This document shows positions 58,097 through 64,000 of a stretch of DNA of 64,000 nt, in pieces (the stretch's first letter is position 1; each line of letters begins with the position of its first letter). The notes beneath the pieces are model-generated. The model was not told the origin of the DNA, made no database searches, and saw only the letters and a program-made list of their open reading frames with translations. This stretch comes from CAVPDE01 sp963702565. Lineage in GTDB: Bacteria > Desulfobacterota > DSM-4660 > Desulfatiglandales > HGW-15. The translations under genes and the position numbers were made by a program. The DNA lies in the NCBI GenBank assembly GCA_963702565.1, contig CAVPDE010000005.1, forward strand, positions 62,001 to 126,000, read 5' to 3'.

Positions 58097-59467
58097 CTAA
58101 GGCTTTTTCTTCTCCCCGTTAACGAATTCCTGCGACGCGCCGTTATCTCCGCCGTTCAGCACGTGACGCAGGAGAAAATTCGTGTTTCTTTCCAGCTGAT
58201 CCATGTTTTCCGCAAGAACCTTGAGCTGCGTCAGCATCCTCCTGGATCGTTCCCTGCTGGGGATGGGCAGCGCCGGGTTTGCGAGGAGCCGGATCAAACG
58301 CTCGATCGTCGAATCGTTGAACCCATCCACATTGCTGTAAATCGCATCCACCCATTCCTGCTTCAATTCCCTTGGAATCCCGGAGTAACTCGCAACCACT
58401 TCAGGATTCCTGCCGTAATAGAGAGACTTCTTGAGCTTTTCAAGGGTTTGCCAAATCCTGTGGGTGGTCTTCTCATCCTGAGGAGATTTGGCAAGGAGAT
58501 CTCTCCAGCGCTCCTGGATCTGCAGCGTGACCCAGTTCTCGGCTTTCTGCGGGCTCAAAGGAAGATCGAGGAAGCGGCGTTGTACGGCGACGAGATCATT
58601 CTTCAGTTGCTGAGTGTTCCCCGTCAGGTGCATCAGCACCTCTTCCAGCTCCTTGACGGCCTCCCGCTTTGCGTTTCTCTCGTGCCGTTCTTTAACAAGC
58701 AGCGCTTCCCACTGTTCCCTCAGATTCCACATCTCCATTTTCACGAGGGAAAAGATGAGCGCGGATTTGGTAATCGCGTTGCGCAGGGAATCGGCGAGAA
58801 TGTTGCACGCATTGAGCCTATCCCTTGCCAGTTGCTGCATCGCTCGAACCGTATCATGATGAAGGTGGTGGGAAAGGAGCTGGGTGCCCAGAGAGCGGGA
58901 CAGTTTCTTGATCACCTTGGTTTCGCGGCCGCCGACGCGAATGGTGTGAGGATCGAAATGGATCTTCACCACCGCCACCACCACGTAATCGCTCCCCTGC
59001 CAGAGGACCCTCTCCTGGTAATCCCTGGGATACTCCAGAGGGGAATACAGGTCGAGGTGGAGATCGGACTTGCGCACCAGCACCGGTTCCATGTGGTGGA
59101 AATCCTCTTCAACGCCTTCCACCTGGAGCCTCACGCTTCGCGGGTCGTTCGCGGGATCTGCAGACGTCCAGCTGATTTGCTTTTCCACGCACCAGGCCAT
59201 GGCTTCCAATGGCCTGCCCGGTTCATCCCTATAGTCCGTCCATGGTCTGCCCGGCGGATTGTAGTCCGAGTTTTCGGGAAGTCCCCAGGAGATCTGTTTC
59301 TTGAATGAGTCAATGACCCCGGAGGTGATTCGCTCGGTGATCAGAGACGGAGGTTTGCCGACCCTGTAGATGGTTCCCTTGAAGGCGACGGGAAGGCAAA
59401 AAAGGATCGTTTCGATCATCTCCTTGCAGGCATTTTCCAGGACATTTCTTTCGATTTCTATAGACAA
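58097..59467 (-). CDS. unrecognised 456-residue protein
   Basis: I do not recognise the family. It is soluble, without signal peptide. Residues about 210-300 are strongly helical and include LGTQLLSHHLHHDTVRAMQQLARDR and NILADSLRNAITKSALIFSLVKMEM; the His-rich helix pair resembles an HPt/HisKA-type bundle but no ATPase domain follows. The C-terminal part is also helical. The frame opens at ATG 59611, but that would run through the promoter for the gene. TTG at 59467 has AGAGGGAAACGG before it and is preferred. It is divergent from the PAC2 gene. Confidence 0.62.
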   Translation of the reverse strand: MSIEIERNVLENACKEMIETILFCLPVAFKGTIYRVGKPPSLITERITSGVIDSFKKQISWGLPENSDYNPPGRPWTDYRDEPGRPLEAMAWCVEKQISWTSADPANDPRSVRLQVEGVEEDFHHMEPVLVRKSDLHLDLYSPLEYPRDYQERVLWQGSDYVVVAVVKIHFDPHTIRVGGRETKVIKKLSRSLGTQLLSHHLHHDTVRAMQQLARDRLNACNILADSLRNAITKSALIFSLVKMEMWNLREQWEALLVKERHERNAKREAVKELEEVLMHLTGNTQQLKNDLVAVQRRFLDLPLSPQKAENWVTLQIQERWRDLLAKSPQDEKTTHRIWQTLEKLKKSLYYGRNPEVVASYSGIPRELKQEWVDAIYSNVDGFNDSTIERLIRLLANPALPIPSRERSRRMLTQLKVLAENMDQLERNTNFLLRHVLNGGDNGASQEFVNGEKKKP

Positions 59468-59520
59468 CCGTTTCCCTCTAAGCCAGCTGCAGCGCTGGAA
59501 TCTTCTCTCTAACGCTCGGT

Positions 59521-59548
59521 AATTTAAAACTTTTTCCAATTTTGTCAA
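59521..59548 (-). promoter_or_regulatory. promoter of the 456-residue protein gene
   Basis: Minus strand: TTGACA (59543-59548), 16-base spacer, TAAATT (59521-59526). It lies about 54 bases upstream of the TTG start at 59467. Confidence 0.5.
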
Positions 59549-59558
59549 CAGAAATGAA

Positions 59559-59588
59559 TTGACAACCCCATCGGCGGGGTGCCAAACT
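59559..59588 (+). promoter_or_regulatory. promoter of the PAC2 gene
   Basis: TTGACA (59559-59564), 18-base spacer and a weak CAAACT (59583-59588). Transcription from it would start at about the ATG at 59595, which would make the mRNA leaderless or nearly so. Confidence 0.35.
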
Positions 59589-59594
59589 TCCGCC

Positions 59595-60449
59595 ATGTTC
59601 CCGGATGCCATTGAAATCGCTTATATGCCCGAGCTGGATGACCCTGTCTTGATTGCTGGGTTTGAAGGCTGGGGCAATGCCCTTGATCTCTCCAGGGGCA
59701 TGGTGGAGTATCTGATTGAAAAACTCGATGCCAAAGCGTTCGGCAGAATTGTTCCTGATCCCTTCTATCGGTTCGATGAAAACAGACCTTCGGTAGAGAT
59801 TGAAGAGGGGCTTCTGAAGAAAATAACGCCCCCCGGAGGATATCTCCATGTCGTTCAAAAAGAAACGGCGGGCCGGGATATGATTCTATTCAAGGCTCCG
59901 GAACCCAATCTGCGCTGGCTCTACTTTGCAGAGGCTCTGGCGGGGCTTTGTGAGAAGGTCAAGGTGAGGACCATCGTCCTTCTGGGCAGCATGTATGACA
60001 ACGTCCTTCACACGGACACGGTGATTTCGGCGGTTGCCTCCAGCGAGGAGCTTCTGGCACGGCTGAAAGAAAAGGGCCTCTCCACCGTCAACTACAAAGG
60101 CCCCAGTGCGATTCATTCGACCATCCTGAACGAGGCGAAAAAAAGGGGAATCGACTGTTTCAGCCTCTGGTGTCATTGCCCCTTTTATCTCCAGGGAACA
60201 ACGCATTTTGGTCTGCTTTCTCACCTGGGGTCCCTGCTCGCGACCTGGGCGGGCTTTCGGCTGGAAACCCAGGAACTCGACAGGACGTGGAAAGATTTGA
60301 GCAAGCAGATTCAGGGGATCATTGAAAAGAACCCGGAACTCCAAACCATGATCAATGATCTCCGAAAATCAAAAATCAAGCTCTCCTGGGACGCCGCGAG
60401 AAAAGAGGACAAGGTCATTCATCTCGAGGATTTCCTGAAACCCAAGTAA
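59595..60449 (+). CDS. PAC2-family protein (proteasome-assembly-chaperone-like)
   Basis: A 284-residue protein of the PAC2 family (DUF75), identified by PVLIAGFEGWGNALDLSRGMVEYL, VRTIVLLGSMYDNVLHTD, GPSAIHSTILNEAKKRGID and the conserved SLWCHCPFYLQG. Bacterial members have no known proteasome partner; the fold resembles nucleoside phosphorylases. ATG 59595 (MFPDAIEIAYMPELDDP) is preferred to TTG 59559. Confidence 0.82.
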   Translation: MFPDAIEIAYMPELDDPVLIAGFEGWGNALDLSRGMVEYLIEKLDAKAFGRIVPDPFYRFDENRPSVEIEEGLLKKITPPGGYLHVVQKETAGRDMILFKAPEPNLRWLYFAEALAGLCEKVKVRTIVLLGSMYDNVLHTDTVISAVASSEELLARLKEKGLSTVNYKGPSAIHSTILNEAKKRGIDCFSLWCHCPFYLQGTTHFGLLSHLGSLLATWAGFRLETQELDRTWKDLSKQIQGIIEKNPELQTMINDLRKSKIKLSWDAARKEDKVIHLEDFLKPK

Positions 60450-60477
60450 ACGGCTGTCGGCTTCCGCCAACAGCTTG

Positions 60478-60582
60478 AGGGACAAAAGGTCAGAGAGGCA
60501 AAGGCACAAAGTCATGTCGGTTTTTCCGTTCTTCTCTGCTTTGTGCCTCTGTGCCTTTGCACCTTTGTGCCCGCTAGGAGTC
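60478..60582. repeat. word-repeat palindrome (GGCACAAAG / CTTTGTGCC type), second copy
   Basis: The left arm (GGGACAAAAGG ... GGCAAAGGCACAAAG) and the right arm (CTTTGTGCCTCTGTGCCTTT, GCACCTTTGTGCCC) match the element at 36690-36795 closely. It lies between the PAC2 and second sirtuin genes, which converge here. Confidence 0.65.
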
Positions 60583-60596
60583 GTTCCTCCCAAGAA

Positions 60597-61349
60597 TCAA
60601 CCAGCCGTCGTTTTTCGCCTCTTCAGCTCGCTCACAAGCTGCGGGATGGCCTCCCCGGCGCTTTGCCCAATGAAAATATCTGTCACCGTGTGCGTGAGGT
60701 GGGTGCTCTCCTTGTTGATTTCAATGATCTTCGCCCCCCGATCTTTGGCGATAGAGGGAATGGTGTTGGCCGGAGAGACGACCGCGGATGTTCCCACCAC
60801 CATCAAGACCTCGGCACTCGAAGCCAGTTGAAACGATCGGCTCAGGGCTGCGGGCGGAATGGCCTCCCCGAAGAAGACCACGTCCGGTTTGAGGATGTTC
60901 TTGCACTCACACCGCGGGGTCCCTTCAGATCTTTTTTCCTCCGCACGGTACGTCCTTCCGCAGGACAGGCACGAAAGAGTGCTCGAATTGCCGTGGTACT
61001 CGATCACGTTCTTGGCTCCGCCCGCCTGATGGAGATTGTCCACATTCTGGGTAATGATGCAGTGAAGAAAACCCATTTTCTCCATTTCTCCCAGGCCGGT
61101 GTGCGCCGGATTGGGACGAGCGCCGCTCACGACCGCATCCATCTCCCGGAGCATGTTCCAGACTCTTTCAGGGTTCTGCCTGAAGGCGGCGATGGTCGCG
61201 TAGTCCGAAGGGTCGTACTTGGACCAGAGCCCCCCGGCGCTCCTGAAATCCGGAATTCCTGACTCCACGGAAATCCCTGCACCGGTCAACGCGAGGGTCA
61301 GGTTGGATTTGAAAATCATCTCCGCTGCAGCACGGATCAGGTCATTCAT
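60597..61349 (-). CDS. second Sir2-family NAD-dependent protein deacylase
   Basis: A 250-residue sirtuin: TGAGISVESGIPDFRSAGG, TQNVDNLHQ, catalytic His in IEYHGN, zinc ribbon CLSCGRTY with CECKN, and VGTSAVVSPAN. It is a clear paralogue of the protein at 36868-37641 but has a shorter ribbon and no close flanking similarity, so it is not a recent copy. Different acyl specificity is possible. A small helical gene lies 23 bases upstream. Confidence 0.92.
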   Translation of the reverse strand: MNDLIRAAAEMIFKSNLTLALTGAGISVESGIPDFRSAGGLWSKYDPSDYATIAAFRQNPERVWNMLREMDAVVSGARPNPAHTGLGEMEKMGFLHCIITQNVDNLHQAGGAKNVIEYHGNSSTLSCLSCGRTYRAEEKRSEGTPRCECKNILKPDVVFFGEAIPPAALSRSFQLASSAEVLMVVGTSAVVSPANTIPSIAKDRGAKIIEINKESTHLTHTVTDIFIGQSAGEAIPQLVSELKRRKTTAG

Positions 61350-61372
61350 GATTCTCCCCCATAGCCTCCCTC

Positions 61373-61573
61373 CTATCCCAGGGCTTTCATGGCTTTCTTC
61401 AAATACTCGGTGCTCCTAGTGGTCAGACTGATCATCTCCTTTAGGTGCCGAGCGCTTTCGATCTTCCCGGCGTCCTCCAGCTCCTTGGCAAAGGACACGT
61501 ACTCCTGATAGTGATCTTCGCTGTGGCGAATCCAGTGCTCCAGCCGAATTCTTGCCTTCTCTACAAATTCCAT
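61373..61573 (-). CDS. small helical protein
   Basis: A 66-residue product: MEFVEKARIRLEHWIRHSED, then EYVSFAKELEDAGKIESARHLKEMI. It looks like a two- to three-helix bundle with several His and Glu residues that could bind metal. ATG 61573 has GGAGGAGG upstream; the longer frame from 61693 crosses the promoter region. It is 23 bases before the sirtuin gene, so probably co-transcribed. Function unknown. Confidence 0.68.
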   Translation of the reverse strand: MEFVEKARIRLEHWIRHSEDHYQEYVSFAKELEDAGKIESARHLKEMISLTTRSTEYLKKAMKALG

Positions 61574-61667
61574 AGTGCTTTCCTCCTCCATCGATAAAAC
61601 AGATGTTCTATAGCATATCGGAGAAGTCGCCTCAAGCCCGAGCTCCGCCATCCGATGACGGCGTCGC

Positions 61668-61699
61668 GGATATACAAATGTGTGGATATACAAATGTGT
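61668..61699. repeat. exact 16-bp tandem repeat
   Basis: GGATATACAAATGTGT occurs twice in direct tandem (61668-61683, 61684-61699). The second copy runs into the -35 box of the response regulator promoter, so it may be a protein-binding site. The rest of 61574-61919 holds only that promoter and a ribosome site. Confidence 0.75.
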
Positions 61700-61727
61700 T
61701 GACTCAGAAAATCTTCTGGGGTACCAT
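61699..61727 (+). promoter_or_regulatory. promoter of the response regulator gene
   Basis: TTGACT (61699-61704), 17-base spacer, TACCAT (61722-61727). It leaves a leader of about 185 bases before the ATG at 61920. Confidence 0.4.
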
Positions 61728-61919
61728 CCAACCGCCTTTCTTAGAACGACCTTTGTCTTTTCTTAAAATAATAAAATCGGATCTAACTCTTTAATCCTTG
61801 CTCCTGCGCGGCGGCAAGAGTTCCCTAGATGGCGGAGCACCCGATCCAATCGTAATCGGTTTAAATCTGCGTCACCAGCGGTACGCGAGGATGGACTTGT
61901 AATCCATAGGAGGATGACG

Positions 61920-62444
61920 ATGGGGAATGACGACATTCTCGAGGGAAAAAGGGTCTTGATTGTCGACGATGAGCCCGACGTTTTGGAGACTCTTGCGGAA
62001 ATGCTGAGCATGTGTTTGCTCGACAAGGCTCCAAGCTTTGAGGCAGGAGTCAAGTTTCTCAACAAGAACTCCTATGATATTGCCATCCTGGACATCATGG
62101 GAGTCCGAGGCTACGATCTCTTGAAGCTGGCCACTCAAAAGAAAGTATCCGCCGTCATGCTTACCGCCCATGCCCTCAGCCCCGACAATCTCATCCGTTC
62201 TATCAACGAAGGAGCTCATTCCTATGTCCCGAAGGACAAACTTCCTGAAATCGCGGATTTTTTGAGGGACATTCTGGAAGCGAAACAGAAAGGAACACAG
62301 AGGCACGGCCGCTGGTTCTGGAAGTTGAAACCCTTTTTTGACAAGGTCTTCGGTTCCGGGTGGAGGGAAAAGGACAGGGAATTCTGGAATGATTTTGATG
62401 CCAAGCACACGGTGAGCAAGAAAGACCTCGAAGAAATTCTGTAG
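61920..62444 (+). CDS. single-domain response regulator with C-terminal extension
   Basis: A 174-residue protein. The receiver (about 10-125) has LIVDDEPDVLE, a phosphoacceptor Asp in DIAILDIMGVRG, and Lys in YVPKDKLPE. The last 50 residues (RHGRWFWKLKPFFDKVFG) are aromatic and basic, with no DNA-binding or enzyme motif. AGGAGG precedes the ATG at 61920 by 6 bases. A histidine kinase gene lies downstream in convergent orientation. Confidence 0.85.
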   Translation: MGNDDILEGKRVLIVDDEPDVLETLAEMLSMCLLDKAPSFEAGVKFLNKNSYDIAILDIMGVRGYDLLKLATQKKVSAVMLTAHALSPDNLIRSINEGAHSYVPKDKLPEIADFLRDILEAKQKGTQRHGRWFWKLKPFFDKVFGSGWREKDREFWNDFDAKHTVSKKDLEEIL

Positions 62445-62485
62445 CGCCCGATGGACGGGGGCCTTTCCCGGCTTAGATCGTTATT

Positions 62486-63226
62486 TCACCATGGAATTTT
62501 GACAGAAAAGGTCGCTCCCTTTCCGGTGTCGCTTTCAAGGAAAAGTTCTCCTCCCATGTCTTCGAGGAGCACCTGCACCCCGGCCAGACCCAGGCCGTGG
62601 CCCCTCACACAGTGATCCGTTTTCATATCCATCTGAAAATAGCATTCGAAGATCTTCTTGTGGTACCCGGAAGGAATGCCTTCGCCGTCGTCACTGACTG
62701 AAAGGAAGAGATGGCGCTCACCCCGTGCGATCTTTAGGACGACGCGATTCTTTTTGTACTTGAAGGCGTTGGTCAAGAGGTTCCTTAGAATCTGCCTCAC
62801 CTTGCTTTCATCGAGATACAGATCCCGGCCCCAAAAGGTTTCCTCAATTTCGACAAGGAGCCCATGCCCGGAAAGGCACGTCTGGAGGTCGGCCAGGGTC
62901 TTGCACTCCTTGATGGCGTCTGCGGTGCTGTGATCGGTGAGATCAAGGACTTCAATCAAAGTCTGGACGATAAGCTGGGCCGGCGTGAAGGTCGACTTGT
63001 TGACGATTCCCTGGCTGGATCGGCCGAGCTCCAGGGCGTCGTTCACGAGCGTGCGTGTCACGATGGTGTTTCGCAGTGCCCTTTCCAGGATCTTGATCTG
63101 CTTGTCGTTGAGCTCCCCGTACTTGTCCTGCTTTTGCAGCAACGAAAGGATTCCCGCCTCGATCACTGCAAGCGGCACCTTCAAATCATGAACCAGGAAT
63201 TCCAACTTGATCCGGTTTTTCTCCAT
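62486..63226 (-). CDS. small cytoplasmic histidine kinase
   Basis: A 246-residue kinase without sensor or membrane domains. The HisKA box FLVHDLKVPLAVIEA carries the phosphoacceptor His. The HATPase domain has an N box (ILRNLLTNAFKYKKN), DDGEGIP and RGHGLGLAGVQVLLED. ATG 63226 has AGGAAG before it. It follows the Memo-family gene by 34 bases. The convergent response regulator (61920-62444) is a candidate partner. Confidence 0.85.
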   Translation of the reverse strand: MEKNRIKLEFLVHDLKVPLAVIEAGILSLLQKQDKYGELNDKQIKILERALRNTIVTRTLVNDALELGRSSQGIVNKSTFTPAQLIVQTLIEVLDLTDHSTADAIKECKTLADLQTCLSGHGLLVEIEETFWGRDLYLDESKVRQILRNLLTNAFKYKKNRVVLKIARGERHLFLSVSDDGEGIPSGYHKKIFECYFQMDMKTDHCVRGHGLGLAGVQVLLEDMGGELFLESDTGKGATFSVKIPW

Positions 63227-63260
63227 AGGTCTCTTCCTAGGCATCCAAAGGGGATGCCGT

Positions 63261-64000
63261 CTAGTCGCTCCGGGATTCACCCCTGCTCAAGAAAAGGACG
63301 CCCACGTAGCCGACAAAGCTGTTGTCCGGCCGCACATCGTAGCTTGTCGCGTAAAAAAGCTTTTGCGCTTGGCGGGCTCCGAGTTTCTTTGCCGCTACGA
63401 TCGCTGCGGCGACAGCCCCTGAGCAGCATGCATTGTGATTTGTCAGGGATTCCCGGATGACTTCCTCAGCCTCCATCCGGAGAATCCGATCCACCAGCCT
63501 TTTATCATTCTCGTTCCTCACCCAGTCCACGGCCGCTTTGCCCACCCCCTTGGGAGCATACCCGTAATTGTGGCCGTAGTGAGTGAGGTCTGTTGATCCC
63601 AGAACCAGCGTTTGGCGACCCAGCTCGCGGGAAATTTCCACAGCCCGCTCCCCGATTCGGAGAGACCCCAGCGCCGGAGGCACTCCCAAGGGCAGGATCT
63701 TCGCCTCCGGGAAGTAGTGCTTGATGAACGGCAATTGAAGCTCAATGGTGTTGTCCTGGTCGTAACGGGTCGGGGTCTCAACGACAAAGGGAAATTCGGC
63801 TTGCAGCTTCTTCCCCACTTCCGCATCGATCTCGAGGTCCCCCATGGGCGTGGCCCAGGATCCTTCGGTCATGATGTAGCTCTTGCTTGAAGGGTGAAGA
63901 TGTCTTCCGAAGAGGATAAGGGTGTCCGGCGAAGACTGCTCGCTCAGGCACCGGATCACGTTGCAGGCGATCTTTCCGGAAAACACCCACCCCGCATGGG
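63261..64000 (-). CDS. Memo-family protein (AmmeMemoRadiSam system protein B type), N-terminus outside window
   Basis: An incomplete gene, about 246 residues visible, open past base 64000. The visible start reads HAGWVFSGKIA, the family's PHAGY-YSG segment. The dioxygenase-like core follows: ILFGRHLHPSS, TEGSWATPMGDLEIDAEV, LGSTDLTHYGHNYGYAPKG, NHNACCSG and SFVGYVGVLFL. The function of Memo proteins in bacteria is not settled; they occur next to AMMECR1 and radical SAM genes. GTG at 63986 is only an internal frame start. Confidence 0.88.
   Translation of the reverse strand, partial: HAGWVFSGKIACNVIRCLSEQSSPDTLILFGRHLHPSSKSYIMTEGSWATPMGDLEIDAEVGKKLQAEFPFVVETPTRYDQDNTIELQLPFIKHYFPEAKILPLGVPPALGSLRIGERAVEISRELGRQTLVLGSTDLTHYGHNYGYAPKGVGKAAVDWVRNENDKRLVDRILRMEAEEVIRESLTNHNACCSGAVAAAIVAAKKLGARQAQKLFYATSYDVRPDNSFVGYVGVLFLSRGESRSD

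Noticed and set aside
58163..59308. 381-residue plus-strand frame opposite the unrecognised 456-residue protein gene
   Set aside because: I weighed both strands. The minus frame is longer, has a promoter and ribosome site, and normal composition; the plus frame is His/Arg/Pro-rich like other shadows here.
1..64000. CRISPR array or insertion sequence
   Set aside because: No array of regularly spaced repeats and no transposase gene was found; the short repeats seen are palindromic intergenic elements.

Overview
The window looks like a piece of the chromosome of an anaerobic Desulfobacterota (deltaproteobacterial) organism. I base this on gene content only: a MetVF-MvhD-HdrA methylene-tetrahydrofolate reductase cluster of the Wood-Ljungdahl type, a selenocysteine tRNA, an NrfHA ammonia-forming nitrite reductase, an HgdB-type dehydratase subunit, many PAS/receiver/histidine kinase proteins and a sigma-54 activator. 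Genes are dense, on both strands, often overlapping by ATGA. Long antisense frames are common and are shadows.

Layout. 1-4478 (-): signalling operon with a small protein, a Rossmann-PAS-PAS kinase and two tandem receiver-PAS proteins, the second cut by the window edge. 4755-11360 (-): HdrA-GltD-HdrA fusion, MvhD, MetV, MetF. The MvhD gene only becomes complete when an in-frame TGA at 6739-6741 is read as selenocysteine; tRNA-Sec lies at 39186-39282. 11747-15029 (+): ParB-like gene overlapping an SPL-family radical SAM gene, then an NfuA-type scaffold and 3-hydroxybutyryl-CoA dehydrogenase. 15115-22635 (-): a 29-residue basic protein, GGDEF regulator, MiaB, DUF4911, NAD kinase, adenine deaminase, and a kinase pair (COG0645/COG2187) that is often one fused protein. 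22762-31708 (+): purine nucleoside phosphorylase, MTA/SAH deaminase, ATP-grasp protein, a class A PBP with a long insertion, lipoprotein, PfkB kinase. 31695-35835 (-): DinB, DUF2784, TIM-barrel protein, M29 aminopeptidase, ferritin-like protein. 36073-38994 (+): MBL hydrolase, sirtuin, Asd.

39186-44870 is a looser, accessory-looking stretch after tRNA-Sec: small secreted or membrane proteins, an orphan RHH antitoxin with its operator, an old yellow enzyme, DUF2845-PEGA, an amidase remnant. 44874-56081: DUF1846, nrfHA with a strong promoter and twin palindromes, cyclophilin, MBL protein, HgdB, phosphatase, radical SAM, Bax-inhibitor-like protein, GAF/sigma-54 activator. 56513-58062: TPR-like protein and an integrase remnant abutting tRNA-Arg. 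58097-64000: an unrecognised 456-residue protein, PAC2 protein, second sirtuin, response regulator, kinase and a partial Memo-family gene.

The most interesting points are the selenoprotein MvhD beside a GltD-containing double HdrA in a MetVF cluster (a possible NAD(P)H-dependent bifurcating methylene-THF reductase), the ParB-like/SPL pair, and intergenic hairpins built of repeated short words. All functional calls are by reading the protein sequences; nothing was searched.
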